64,000 nt of DNA. Source: Nocardioides ferulae (GTDB lineage: Bacteria; Actinomycetota; Actinomycetes; Propionibacteriales; Nocardioidaceae). Position numbers and translations under genes: made by a program. The notes under the pieces are model-generated. The model did not search any database and was not told where the DNA came from. It saw nothing but the letters and a program-made list of their open reading frames with translations. Of the stretch, positions 1 to 8,139 are shown piece by piece. The stretch spans positions 1 through 64,000 of the forward strand of contig NZ_QZVR01000013.1 in assembly GCF_003660455.1 (NCBI RefSeq), given 5' to 3'. How positions within the stretch are numbered: the stretch's first letter is position 1; each line of letters starts with the position of its first letter.

Positions 1-58
1 GAGCGGACCCGCGGAGCGGCGGCCACCGTCGGGTGGCCGCCGCCTCGATCGCCCGGCG

Positions 59-595
59 CTACCGAGCCTGCCGCGCGCGGTAGGCCGCCACGGCGTTCCG
101 GTTGCCGCACGCGGTGCTGCAGAAGCGCTTCGACCGGTTGCGGGAGAGGTCGAGGACGACGCCCTGGCAGTCGGCGTCGTCGCAGACGCCCAACCGGGAC
201 ATCTCGTCGGAGCGGATGACGTCGATCATCGCCATCGCGGTCTCGACCGCGATCCGCGTGGCGAGCGGCGCGTCCGGCACCACCGCGTGCAGGTGCCAGT
301 CCCAGCGGTCGTGGCGGACCAGCTGGGGCACCGCCTGCGCGTCGGCCAGCAGCTCGTTGACGATGCCGGCGGCGTGGTCGCGGTCGGTGGTGAGCAGCTC
401 GCGCAGCCGGAGGCGGAGGGCGCGCACATCGTCGAGCTCGGCCCTGGTGCGGTCGTGGCGGCCGGTGTATTCGAAGCGCTCGTAGAACGCGTCGAGCGCG
501 GCGACGCCGTCGAGCTCGTCGACGTCGCCGTCGAGACTGTTCACCAGCGCGACCGCGGCCTGCAGCGACACCTCGGTGTCATGAGTGAAGGGCAC
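59..595 (-). CDS. CGNR zinc-finger transcriptional regulator
   Basis: A 178-residue protein of the ABATE/CGNR family. Residues 1-130 form the helical ABATE-like domain (presumed ligand binding). The C-terminal end carries the zinc finger: Cys138, Cys143, Cys159 and Cys163, the last starting the diagnostic CGNR tetrad, followed by a basic tail. Members are thought to be DNA-binding regulators, often of catabolic or stress genes; the ligand here is unknown. The GTG start at 595 lies six bases downstream of a TAACCT -10 box, so the mRNA is probably leaderless. It is divergent from the EamA transporter with only 38 bases between the starts, so it may control that transporter; this is inference from position. 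Confidence 0.85.
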   Translation of the reverse strand: MPFTHDTEVSLQAAVALVNSLDGDVDELDGVAALDAFYERFEYTGRHDRTRAELDDVRALRLRLRELLTTDRDHAAGIVNELLADAQAVPQLVRHDRWDWHLHAVVPDAPLATRIAVETAMAMIDVIRSDEMSRLGVCDDADCQGVVLDLSRNRSKRFCSTACGNRNAVAAYRARQAR

Positions 596-596
596 G

Positions 597-625
597 TTGA
601 CAGGTTACCTCAGGGCCCGTAATGT
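597..625 (+). promoter_or_regulatory. Consensus-like promoter of the EamA gene
   Basis: TTGACA (597-602), a 17-base spacer, then TAATGT (620-625). This is the best -35/-10 match I found in the window. It places the transcription start around 632-634, at or just before the ATG at 634, so an upstream ATG at 622 lies inside the -10 box and cannot be used by this transcript. Confidence 0.75.
602..607 (-). promoter_or_regulatory. -10 box of the CGNR regulator gene
   Basis: TAACCT on the minus strand, six bases before the GTG at 595. It lies inside the spacer of the divergent EamA promoter, so polymerase could not occupy both at once. Confidence 0.55.
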
Positions 626-633
626 CATGTTCC

Positions 634-1635
634 ATGACGGCGATGGCTCATGACGCGGTGGGTGGATCGACTCCTGGCGCATCGCTCCCCGCAGGGGCGC
701 CGTCCTCGCGGTTCGCGTCGGGTCTGCTGTTCGCGGTGGTATCCGCAGCCACGTTCGGCATGTCCGGTGCACTGGCCAGCCCGCTGCTGGAGCGTGGGTG
801 GAGCGCCGGTGCGGTGGTCCTGGTGCGAGTCGGTGGCGCGGCGGCGGTGGTGCTGCCCTTCGCGCTGCGCTCGCTGCGCGGCCGTTGGGGGGTGCTCCGC
901 GAGAACGTCGGCCTGATCGGCCTCTACGGCACGCTCGCGGTCGCGGGCGCCCAGTTCTGCTACTTCTCCGCGGTGCAGCACATGCAGGTGGGGCCCGCCC
1001 TGCTCATCGAGTACACCGCGCCCGCGGCCGTGGTCTGCTGGCTCTGGCTGCGCCACGGCGAGCGACCGGGGCCGGTCACGCTCGTCGGTGCCGGCCTGGC
1101 CGCGCTCGGCCTGGTGCTGGTGCTCGACCTGCTCTCCGGCGCCGACCTCAGCGTGGTCGGGGTGGCCTGGGCGCTGGCGGCGATGGTCGGCGCCGCGGCG
1201 TACTTCGTGATCTCGGCCGACGAGGGCAACGGGCTGCCGCCCCTGGCGCTGGCCGGGGCGGGGCTGCTGGTGGGCGCGGTGCTGCTCGGACTGCTCGGGC
1301 TCGTCGGCCTGATGCCGATGGACACCGCGACCGGCACGGTCGTCTACGCCGGGCGCGCCGTCGAGTGGTGGGTGCCGCTGCTGCTGCTGGCCCTGGTCAC
1401 CGCCGCGATCGCCTACACGACCGGCATCGCGGCCGGCCGCCGGCTCGGGTCGCGGCTCGCCTCGTTCGTCGCGCTGCTCGAGGTCGTCCTCGGCGTCGTC
1501 TTCGCCTGGCTGCTGCTCGACCAGCTGCCCCGGCCGATCCAGCTCGCCGGCGGTGTGCTGATCCTGGTCGGCGTGATCGCGGTGAAGCTGGGGGAGCGGA
1601 CCACCGCCGTCTCCGACGTGCCGGTCACCACCTGA
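634..1635 (+). CDS. EamA/DMT-family membrane transporter
   Basis: About 333 residues with roughly ten hydrophobic segments in two EamA repeats, the drug/metabolite transporter architecture. The N-terminal repeat begins after about 30 polar residues. The second repeat starts after a central loop and ends with a hydrophobic helix and a short polar tail. Substrates of this family (amino acids, metabolites, drugs) cannot be predicted from sequence. I chose ATG 634 over ATG 622 because 622 overlaps the -10 box of a near-consensus promoter. The adjacent divergent CGNR protein is a plausible regulator. Confidence 0.85.
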   Translation: MTAMAHDAVGGSTPGASLPAGAPSSRFASGLLFAVVSAATFGMSGALASPLLERGWSAGAVVLVRVGGAAAVVLPFALRSLRGRWGVLRENVGLIGLYGTLAVAGAQFCYFSAVQHMQVGPALLIEYTAPAAVVCWLWLRHGERPGPVTLVGAGLAALGLVLVLDLLSGADLSVVGVAWALAAMVGAAAYFVISADEGNGLPPLALAGAGLLVGAVLLGLLGLVGLMPMDTATGTVVYAGRAVEWWVPLLLLALVTAAIAYTTGIAAGRRLGSRLASFVALLEVVLGVVFAWLLLDQLPRPIQLAGGVLILVGVIAVKLGERTTAVSDVPVTT

Positions 1636-1705
1636 CGGTCCGCTCGCCGGGCAGAAAGTTCGTGTCGCACTGCCACGCACGGTCCGGCTGCGGCGTGTGT
1701 TGTGC

Positions 1706-2245
1706 ATGGATGTGGGGGTGGCCGAGCAGAGCAGGGCGGCGGATGCGCCGACCTTCGAGGAGTGGGCGACCGCCCGCGCCCCGGCGCTGCTGCGCTTCGG
1801 CTACCTGCTGACCGGCTCCCAGCACGCGGCCGAGGACGCCGTGCAGACCGCGTTGACCCGGGCCTGCGAGAAGTGGGGGCGGGTGTCGCGGACCGCCGAT
1901 CCGGACACGTACGTGCGGCGGATGGTCGTGAACGCGCACGTCTCCGCGTGGCGGAAGGCGGGGCGTCGGGAGCTGAGCGTCGCCGACGTGCGCGACGTCC
2001 CGCCCTCCGCCCTCCACGGCGACCCGGCCGACCGGGTCGCCACCGACGACGCCGTGTGGCGGATGTGCGGTGGGCTGCCGGCGCGACCCCGGGCCGCGGT
2101 GGTGCTGCGCTACTACGAGGACCTGGAGTACGCCGAGATCGGCGCGGTCCTGGGCTGCTCGGAGGCCACCGCCCGCTCCTACGTCCACCGCGCCCTCACG
2201 GCTCTGAGGGCCCAGCTGCGAGCAGGGGAGCACGGCCATGACTGA
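1706..2245 (+). CDS. SigE-family RNA polymerase sigma factor (ECF type)
   Basis: A 179-residue sigma-70 family protein with region 2 near residues 22-90 (an LLRFGYLLTG-type helix, then the -10 recognition helices) and region 4 near 118-172, with a clear helix-turn-helix around GAVLGCSEATARSYVHRALT. The spacing and missing region 3 are typical of the actinobacterial SigE-family extracytoplasmic-function sigma factors. GTG 1697, GTG 1712 and GTG 1718 are alternative starts; ATG 1706 is preferred but no Shine-Dalgarno is visible. The last eight bases overlap the next gene, which encodes a membrane protein likely to be its sensor or antagonist. Confidence 0.88.
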   Translation: MDVGVAEQSRAADAPTFEEWATARAPALLRFGYLLTGSQHAAEDAVQTALTRACEKWGRVSRTADPDTYVRRMVVNAHVSAWRKAGRRELSVADVRDVPPSALHGDPADRVATDDAVWRMCGGLPARPRAAVVLRYYEDLEYAEIGAVLGCSEATARSYVHRALTALRAQLRAGEHGHD

Positions 2246-3416
2246 GCCGACGAGTGACCGATGGAGCGACGACGAGCTGGAGCGCCGGGTGCGTGGAGCC
2301 CTCGAGCGACGCTCGCGGATGGCGGCGATCGACGTACCGGTGGTCGAGCGGGCCCGGGCGGCCGCCCGGCGTCGCCGAGCAGGACGGGTGAGCGCCGGAC
2401 TCGCGGCCGCGGCGGTGGTCGCGGTGGCGGGTGTCGCGGTGGCCGTCGACGGTGACCGGGGCCGCGACGCGCCACGGGACCCGGCCGGTCCCAGCACGAC
2501 CGCGGTGGACCCCGCGGACACGAGCGTGCCGGCCGGCTGGCGGGTGGAGAGCTGGCGGGGACTCGAGGTGTCCGTGCCGCCGGACTGGGGCTGGGGCGCC
2601 GCCCCGATCAGGCCGGTCGCCGGCGACGACCTCGCGCTCTGCGGCGGCCCGGGGGCGATGGTGACCGCCGCCGGCCAGAAGCTGGTCAACGCCGACGCCT
2701 CCCTGCCCTACGTGGGGCGTCCCGTCCTGCAGTCCGACATGTGCGTGGGGGCGCCGTACCCGCAGCCCGAGGCGCCGTACGTGTGGCTGGGCGCGGCGCT
2801 CGAGCCGGGCACCGTCGAGCTGGGCGACGGCTACGTGCAGGAGACCGTCGTCGTGGGTGGTGCCTCCGTGACGGTGGCGACAGCAGACGCCGAGCTCCGC
2901 GCCCGGATCCTCGCCTCCGCCACGGAGACCGGTCCGGGAGCCTGCCGGGCCGTGCGCGACCAGCCGCCCCCTCCCGTGCGCGAGACGACGGTCGAGGGAC
3001 GCGGCGACCTGCATGTCGCACGGATCTGTGCCTACCGGCGCCTCGACGGTGACGGACCGCTCGACCTCGTCTACTCCGCCGACGTGGCCGCCGGCGACGT
3101 GGAGGGCACCCTCGCAGCCGTCGACGCGGCCCCGCCCAGTGACGTGCTGTGCAAGGACACCTCGGAGGTGGTGGTGCTCGAGGCGACGTACCTCGACCCC
3201 TACAGTCCCGACCCCGACCTGAGGCTGCGCGAGCGCACGGTCTTCGATCTCACCTGTGGCCACGTCACGACCGGCGACTGGTTCACGCCCGCGCCGGTTC
3301 AGCGCCGCCTCACCGAGGCGACCGTGCGGCCCTGGGCCAGCGGCGGGGTCGGCTCGGTGCTGGTGGGCCCGTCGGCGCCGTGGGTCTACGACTACTTCAT
3401 CGGCATGCAGGGCTAG
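2238..3416 (+). CDS. Membrane-anchored protein coupled to the sigma factor
   Basis: A 392-residue protein with a charged cytoplasmic head (about 1-45), one hydrophobic segment (about 52-70), a Pro/Thr-rich linker and a large extracytoplasmic domain of about 310 residues. The extracytoplasmic part contains several cysteines (motifs ALCGG, DMCVG, GACRA, RICAY, VLCKD, DLTCG), which suggests disulfides. I do not recognise the outer domain. The gene begins inside the sigma-factor gene (ATGACTGA overlap), so the two are translationally coupled. That arrangement is typical of sigma factor/membrane partner pairs, but I see no conserved anti-sigma (zinc or RskA-type) motif in the short head. Confidence 0.75.
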   Translation: MTEPTSDRWSDDELERRVRGALERRSRMAAIDVPVVERARAAARRRRAGRVSAGLAAAAVVAVAGVAVAVDGDRGRDAPRDPAGPSTTAVDPADTSVPAGWRVESWRGLEVSVPPDWGWGAAPIRPVAGDDLALCGGPGAMVTAAGQKLVNADASLPYVGRPVLQSDMCVGAPYPQPEAPYVWLGAALEPGTVELGDGYVQETVVVGGASVTVATADAELRARILASATETGPGACRAVRDQPPPPVRETTVEGRGDLHVARICAYRRLDGDGPLDLVYSADVAAGDVEGTLAAVDAAPPSDVLCKDTSEVVVLEATYLDPYSPDPDLRLRERTVFDLTCGHVTTGDWFTPAPVQRRLTEATVRPWASGGVGSVLVGPSAPWVYDYFIGMQG

Positions 3417-3434
3417 GGGGCGTCCGTCGCGCCG

Positions 3435-4592
3435 TCACCGGGCATCCTGGCGCTTGACCACGACCTCCTTGCCGAGCATCAGGATCGCCGCGGCGGTCGG
3501 GATCGCGAGCAGGGCACCGACGACGCCGAGCAGCGCGGCGCCGACGAGCGCGGCGATCACCGTCACCGCGCCGGGGATGTCGACCGAGCGGGACATCACC
3601 CGCGGGTAGATCAGGTAGTTCTCGACCTGCTGGTAGATCAGGTAGAAGATCGCGCAGGCGATGCCGATGGTGGGGTCCTCGGCGAACGCGATCAGGGTCA
3701 CGATGACCGCGCCGATGGTGGCGCCGATCATCGGGATCACGTCGAGCAGGGCGACCACGAACGCCAGCGCCAGGGCGTACTCGCCCAGGCCCACGGCGAA
3801 CAGGAACACCAGTGACGAGACACCGGCTGCGGTGGCGACGATGAACGCCCCCGAGACGTAGCCGCCCACCCCGCGCAGCACCCGGTCACCGAGCAGGCTC
3901 ACCCGCTCCCGCCGGGAGGCCGGAGCCAGCTGGTAGAGCGCGTTCTTCGTGGTCTGCAGCGAGGAGAGGAAGTAGAGCGTCAGCACCACGATGATGAACG
4001 CGTTGCCGAGCGCGGACAGAACCGCGAGCCCCACGCCCAGGACACCGCCGAACAGGCTGCTGGCGTAGCCGCCGTCCTCGATGTACTTCTCGGCCTTCTC
4101 GATCACGCCGTAGCGCTCGTCGAGCTCCTGGACCTTGGGGTTCTCCTCCAGGGTGGCCAGCCACCCGGGGGCGTTGTCGGTGATCGAGCGCACCTGCTCG
4201 GCGATCACCGGCACGATCGCCAGCAGGAAGAGCGCCAGGGCCACGAGCACGCCCACGATCACGGCCAGCACGGCCCAGCCGCGGCCCAGCCCCCGTCGCT
4301 CGATCGCCTCGACCGAGGGGTTCAGCCCGGCGGCGAGGAACATCGCGACGACGACCAGCACCAGCACCGAGCTGATCGAGACGATCTGCTCGCCCAGCCA
4401 GAAGGCCAGGAACAGTCCGAGGCCGCCGAAGAACCCCCACACGAACGGGGAGTGCCGCGACAGCGGGGCGCCCAGCTCGCCGAGGTAGTCGACGTCTTGG
4501 CTGGGGTTGAGGTCGATCGCGGCGTCACCGTCGGGGACCCGGTCGTCCCCGCCGTCCCGCCCCGCTGGTCGGGGCGGCCGGCCCTCGCTCAA
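3435..4592 (-). CDS. AI-2E family transporter (UPF0118)
   Basis: 385 residues. A charged N-terminal extension of about 50 residues precedes a cluster of hydrophobic segments, a central soluble stretch (about 125-170) and further membrane helices ending with a polar KR-rich tail. The layout and the late motif around LDVIPMIGATIGAVIV match the AI-2E/PerM family, whose members export autoinducer-2-like molecules, ions or unknown solutes. The start is TTG at 4592, overlapping the TGA of the upstream coiled-coil gene (TTGA), so translation is coupled. It converges with the sigma-factor operon. Confidence 0.88.
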   Translation of the reverse strand: MSEGRPPRPAGRDGGDDRVPDGDAAIDLNPSQDVDYLGELGAPLSRHSPFVWGFFGGLGLFLAFWLGEQIVSISSVLVLVVVAMFLAAGLNPSVEAIERRGLGRGWAVLAVIVGVLVALALFLLAIVPVIAEQVRSITDNAPGWLATLEENPKVQELDERYGVIEKAEKYIEDGGYASSLFGGVLGVGLAVLSALGNAFIIVVLTLYFLSSLQTTKNALYQLAPASRRERVSLLGDRVLRGVGGYVSGAFIVATAAGVSSLVFLFAVGLGEYALALAFVVALLDVIPMIGATIGAVIVTLIAFAEDPTIGIACAIFYLIYQQVENYLIYPRVMSRSVDIPGAVTVIAALVGAALLGVVGALLAIPTAAAILMLGKEVVVKRQDAR

Positions 4593-5842
4593 CTGCGGTC
4601 CTCGGCCTCGTCATCGCCGGCGAACCCGGAGATGACGTCACGCAGCGACGACAGCTGGGCGACGATCGCGTCGCGCCGCTTGGTGAGGCGCTCGAGCTCG
4701 GCGCGGGTCGCCGCCGCCTCGCGCTCGGCCTCGGCCTGCCCGGTGGAGGTGATCGACTCGGCCTGCGAGCGGGCCGAGGCCACGATCTGCTCGGCCTCGC
4801 GACGGGCCCGGACCAGCAGCGCCTCGGACTCGCTCTGCGCCTGCTGGCGGTACTGGGTGGCCTGCTCCGTGGCCTGGCGCGAGCGCGTCTCGGCGGCGTC
4901 GGCGCGCTGCTCGGCCTCCTCGACCAGCCGCCGGGTCTCACTCATGGCGCTGTTGTGGTGGTCGGTGGCCTCGCGGGCCAGCCGCTCCTTCTCGACCGCC
5001 AGCGCCCGGCGGGCCTCCTGGACCTCGCGGTCCGCGGCGGCCCGGGCCTGCTCGGCCTCGCGAACCGCCGACGTGCGCAGCTCGGAGGCCTCCTGCTGAG
5101 CCGCGAGCCGCAGCTGCTCGGCCTCGCGGCGCGCGGAGGCGAGGAGGTCCTCGGCCTCGCTGCGGGCCAGGCTGCGCTCCTGCTCGGCGTCGGCCATCGC
5201 CCGGGTGCGCTGCTCGTCGAGCTCCTTGAGCTGCACCACGCGCATGTCCTCGGCCTCGCGGGAGGCGTCGGCCCGGGTGGCCCTGGCGTCGCGGGCGGCC
5301 TGCTCGCGGATCTCGGCGGCGTCCCGCTCGGCGATGCCGCGGATCTCGGCGGCCTCCTCCTCCGCGAGCCGCAGCATCGCGCTCGCGCGGCCGCCCAGAC
5401 CGGCGTACGACGGGTTCTGGTGCTCGGCGAGCTCCTCGCGGGCCCGCTCGAGCTCGGCGCGAGCCGCGGTGAGCTGCTGCTCGAGCTCGACGGTGTGGGC
5501 GCGCAGCGCGGCCTGCTCCCCGGCCAGCTCGCGGAACCGGGCATCGACCGCCGCCCGGTCGTAGCCGCCGCGCCGGACCACGGGGAGTCCGGGGGCGGCA
5601 GCGGTCGGCGCGGCGGGCGGAAGCACCGGCCCGGGGGTGGCCTTCGCGGCCGTGGGGGTGGGCCGCGGCGCCGCCGGTGCGGGCACCGGAGTGGTGCGCT
5701 GGGTGCGCTCGGCGGGCGGCTGCTGCGCGGCGGGCTGCTGCTCCTGGACCACCGGCAAGGCGCGGGTCTCCTCCGCGTCGGGACTCGTGGCCTCGTCGGT
5801 GTCCGGCTCGTCGTCGAAGATGGACAGACCCTGGTCGTTCAT
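4589..5842 (-). CDS. Long coiled-coil protein with DivIVA-like start of the coil
   Basis: 417 residues. A disordered, Pro/Ala/Gln-rich N-terminus (1-100) leads into a short RRGYDRAAVDARFREL motif, which resembles the DivIVA-type helix onset. Then comes about 300 residues of nearly uninterrupted coiled coil rich in Ala, Glu and Arg with repeated EAE/REAEQ patterns. Such proteins in actinobacteria scaffold polar or septal wall growth (DivIVA, Wag31 and Scy-like proteins), but this one lacks a recognisable membrane-binding N-terminal DivIVA domain. A GAGGG Shine-Dalgarno precedes ATG 5842. It is the first gene of a two-gene operon with the AI-2E transporter. Confidence 0.75.
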   Translation of the reverse strand: MNDQGLSIFDDEPDTDEATSPDAEETRALPVVQEQQPAAQQPPAERTQRTTPVPAPAAPRPTPTAAKATPGPVLPPAAPTAAAPGLPVVRRGGYDRAAVDARFRELAGEQAALRAHTVELEQQLTAARAELERAREELAEHQNPSYAGLGGRASAMLRLAEEEAAEIRGIAERDAAEIREQAARDARATRADASREAEDMRVVQLKELDEQRTRAMADAEQERSLARSEAEDLLASARREAEQLRLAAQQEASELRTSAVREAEQARAAADREVQEARRALAVEKERLAREATDHHNSAMSETRRLVEEAEQRADAAETRSRQATEQATQYRQQAQSESEALLVRARREAEQIVASARSQAESITSTGQAEAEREAAATRAELERLTKRRDAIVAQLSSLRDVISGFAGDDEAEDRS

Positions 5843-5908
5843 GGTGTTCCCTCGTCAGGCTGTGGGCGGCGGCTACCAGCCCCATCCTCCACGATCGCCC
5901 CAACGAAG

Positions 5909-5945
5909 AGCACCCCGGCTCAGCGTGTCGCCGAGCCGGGGTGCT
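5909..5945 (-). terminator. Hairpin terminator after ccr
   Basis: Perfect 13-bp inverted repeat: AGCACCCCGGCTC (5909-5921), an 11-base loop, then GAGCCGGGGTGCT (5933-5945). It lies about 20 bases downstream of the ccr stop. There is no long T run, as is common in high-GC actinobacteria. Confidence 0.75.
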
Positions 5946-5966
5946 GGGGTTCTTCGAGAGCGCAGG

Positions 5967-7304
5967 TCAGACCCCGCGGAACCGGTTGATGGCGGGCTCG
6001 TGCTCGGCCCGCATCTCGGCGTTGCGGACGCCCAGGCCCTCCTCGGGGGCCAGGCAGAGGACGCCCACCTTGCCCTGGTGCAGGTTCTTGTGGACCTCGA
6101 GCGTCGCCTGGCCGACCTCGTCGAGCGGGTAGGTGTTCGAGAGGGTCGGGTGGATCTTCCCCTTCGCGACCAGGCGGTTGGCCTCCCACGATTCGCGGTA
6201 GTTCGCGAAGTGGCTGGAGACGATCCGCTTGAGGTTCATCCACAGGTAGCGGTTGTCGTACTCGTGCATGTAGCCGCTCGTCGAGGCGCAGGTGGTGATC
6301 GTGCCGCCCTTGCGGGTGACGTAGACCGAGGCCCCGAACGTCTCCCGGCCGGGGTGCTCGAAGACGATGTCGATGTCCTCGCCGCCGGTGAGCTCACGGA
6401 TGCGGGAGCCGAACCGCTTCCACTCCTTGGGGTCCTGGGTGTGCTCGTCCTTCCAGAACTTGTAGCCCTCCGCGTTGCGGTTGATGATCAGCTCCGCACC
6501 CATCGAGCGGCAGATCTCCGCCTTCTCGTCGGAGGAGACCACGCAGATCGGGTTGGCGCCGCCGTTGAGGGCGTACTGGGTGGCGAACCCGCCGAGGCCC
6601 CCGGAGGCGCCCCAGATCAGCACGTTGTCGCCCTGCTTCATCTGGCCGCCGTTCTTGGAGACCAGCTGACGGTAGGCGGTGCAGTTGACCAGACCGGGGG
6701 AGGCGGCCTCCTCCCACGTGAGGTGGTCCGGCTTCGGCATCAGCTGGTTGGCCTTGACCAGCGCGATCTCGGCCAGGCCGCCGAAGTTGGTCTCGAAGCC
6801 CCAGATCCGCTGCTCGGGGTCGAGCATCGTGTCGCCGTGGCCGTCGGGCGACTCGAGCTCCACCGACAGACAGTGCGCGACGACCTCGTCACCGGGGTTC
6901 CACAGGTGGACGCCGGCGCCGGTCTTGAGCACGACGCCGGCCAGGTCGGAGCCGACGATGTGGTAGGGCAGGTCGTGCCGCTTGGCCAGCGGCGAGGTGC
7001 GGCCGTAGCGCTCGAGGAAGCCGAACGTCGAGACCGGCTCGAAGATCGAGGTCCACACGGTGTTGTAGTTGATGGCGCTGGCCATCACGGCGACCAGCGC
7101 CTCACCGGGCCCGAGCTCGGGCAGCGGCACCTCGTCGACATGGAGCGACTTGCGGGGGTCCTTCTCCTTCGTGGACTGGCCCTCGAACATGCCTACCTCG
7201 TCCTTGTGCACCGTGGCGGCGCGGAAGGACTCGGGCAGGTCGAGGTTGGCGAAGTCCTCAGCAGAGGTGTCGCCGGCGAGGATGGCGTCGCGGATGTTCT
7301 GCAC
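5967..7304 (-). CDS. ccr: Crotonyl-CoA carboxylase/reductase
   Basis: NADPH-dependent reductive carboxylation of crotonyl-CoA to (2S)-ethylmalonyl-CoA, the defining step of the ethylmalonyl-CoA pathway for acetate assimilation and a source of extender units. 445 residues of the zinc-less medium-chain dehydrogenase/reductase family: GroES-like N-terminal half with the ccr-typical ASAINYNTVW motif, Rossmann half with GASGGLGG, and the CO2-pocket region with FEHPGRETFG. The in-frame region extends further upstream, but GTG 7304 has an AGGAG Shine-Dalgarno five bases ahead and gives the family N-terminus (QNIRDAIL). It lies downstream of the epimerase gene on the same strand, 150 bp away, with its own promoter and a palindromic operator candidate. 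Confidence 0.95.
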   Translation of the reverse strand: MQNIRDAILAGDTSAEDFANLDLPESFRAATVHKDEVGMFEGQSTKEKDPRKSLHVDEVPLPELGPGEALVAVMASAINYNTVWTSIFEPVSTFGFLERYGRTSPLAKRHDLPYHIVGSDLAGVVLKTGAGVHLWNPGDEVVAHCLSVELESPDGHGDTMLDPEQRIWGFETNFGGLAEIALVKANQLMPKPDHLTWEEAASPGLVNCTAYRQLVSKNGGQMKQGDNVLIWGASGGLGGFATQYALNGGANPICVVSSDEKAEICRSMGAELIINRNAEGYKFWKDEHTQDPKEWKRFGSRIRELTGGEDIDIVFEHPGRETFGASVYVTRKGGTITTCASTSGYMHEYDNRYLWMNLKRIVSSHFANYRESWEANRLVAKGKIHPTLSNTYPLDEVGQATLEVHKNLHQGKVGVLCLAPEEGLGVRNAEMRAEHEPAINRFRGV

Positions 7305-7336
7305 GTCAGCTCCTGGTCGTGGGGTGCGTTGCGCGA

Positions 7337-7352
7337 AAGATACCCATGGGTA
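7337..7352 (-). promoter_or_regulatory. Palindromic operator over the ccr -10 region
   Basis: TACCCATGGGTA (7341-7352) is a perfect 12-bp palindrome. It shares its first bases with a TATCTT -10 box (7337-7342, minus strand) 33-38 bases before the ccr GTG. A dimeric repressor bound here would block polymerase. TACC...GGTA half-sites are typical of TetR-type operators; the regulator is not in the window. Confidence 0.5.
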
Positions 7353-7454
7353 ACCGAAGTGAACACCCGCTGTGACGCGGGTCTCCCGGGGGCGGGCCAA
7401 GCGTGGCGCCTGCCGACCTGTGGGGCAAGGGTGCGGGCCGACCGGGAGTCTGGG

Positions 7455-7904
7455 TCAGTGCGCGGCGCCCGCGGGCTCCACCAGCTCGACCAGCACGCCG
7501 CCGGCGTCCTTGGGGTGGACGAAGTTGATGCGCGACTCGGAGGTGCCGCGGCGCGGGGCGTCGTACAGCAGGCGGACGCCGCGCTCGCGCAGGATCGCGC
7601 TGACCTTCTCGACGTCGGTGACCCGGTAGGCCATCTGCTGGATGCCCACTCCCGAGCGCTCGATGAACTTCGCGATCGTCGACTCCTCGTTGAGCGGCGC
7701 GAGCAGCTGGACGTGGGAGCCGGACTCGCCGACCGCCATCATCGCCTCGCGCACGCCCTGGGCCTCGTTGACCTCCTGGTGCGCCAGGCGCATGCCGAAG
7801 GTCTTCTCGTAGAACTCGATGGCCTCGTCCAGGTCGCGGACGGCGATGCCCACGTGGTCGATCGCGGTGAACAGGTGCTCGGGGATCTGGAGGTCTGCGC
7901 TCAT
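7455..7904 (-). CDS. mce: Methylmalonyl-CoA/ethylmalonyl-CoA epimerase
   Basis: 149 residues of the vicinal oxygen chelate (glyoxalase) fold with two beta-alpha-beta3 repeats. Metal ligands expected in the family are visible: His in AIDHVGIAV, His in GSHVQLL and Glu in GGVLVELVEP, plus the FVHPKD segment. It interconverts the (2S)/(2R) epimers of methylmalonyl-CoA and, in ethylmalonyl-CoA pathway organisms, ethylmalonyl-CoA. Its position next to ccr supports a dual role. ATG 7904 is chosen because it gives the usual family length; an ATG twelve codons upstream is possible. Confidence 0.92.
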   Translation of the reverse strand: MSADLQIPEHLFTAIDHVGIAVRDLDEAIEFYEKTFGMRLAHQEVNEAQGVREAMMAVGESGSHVQLLAPLNEESTIAKFIERSGVGIQQMAYRVTDVEKVSAILRERGVRLLYDAPRRGTSESRINFVHPKDAGGVLVELVEPAGAAH

Positions 7905-8139
7905 GGCCCGATCGTTCCCCGCCCGGGGCATCTCATGCAACGGGAGGGGTCATTGGTCCCGACGCGGACCCCGTCGCGTGAGGCGTGTGCCGCGCTCGAC
8001 CTGTCGTCGCTGTGACGAGCGCCTCACGGGCCGCGGCGGACGCCCCTCGCGGCACCGGTGACTCGTGGGTATGGTCCCCTCAGTCGGGGCCCGGTGCCCC
8101 GGCGTCGTCCGATCACCGCTCCACGCCTGGAGGAACCCC

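Noticed and set aside
622..633. ATG 622 as start of the EamA transporter
   Set aside because: It overlaps the -10 element TAATGT and would not be present in the mRNA.
7978..8027. Inverted repeat GTGAGGCG/CGCCTCAC before the thiolase gene
   Set aside because: Only 8-bp arms separated by 34 bases in GC-rich DNA; no relation to a promoter element.
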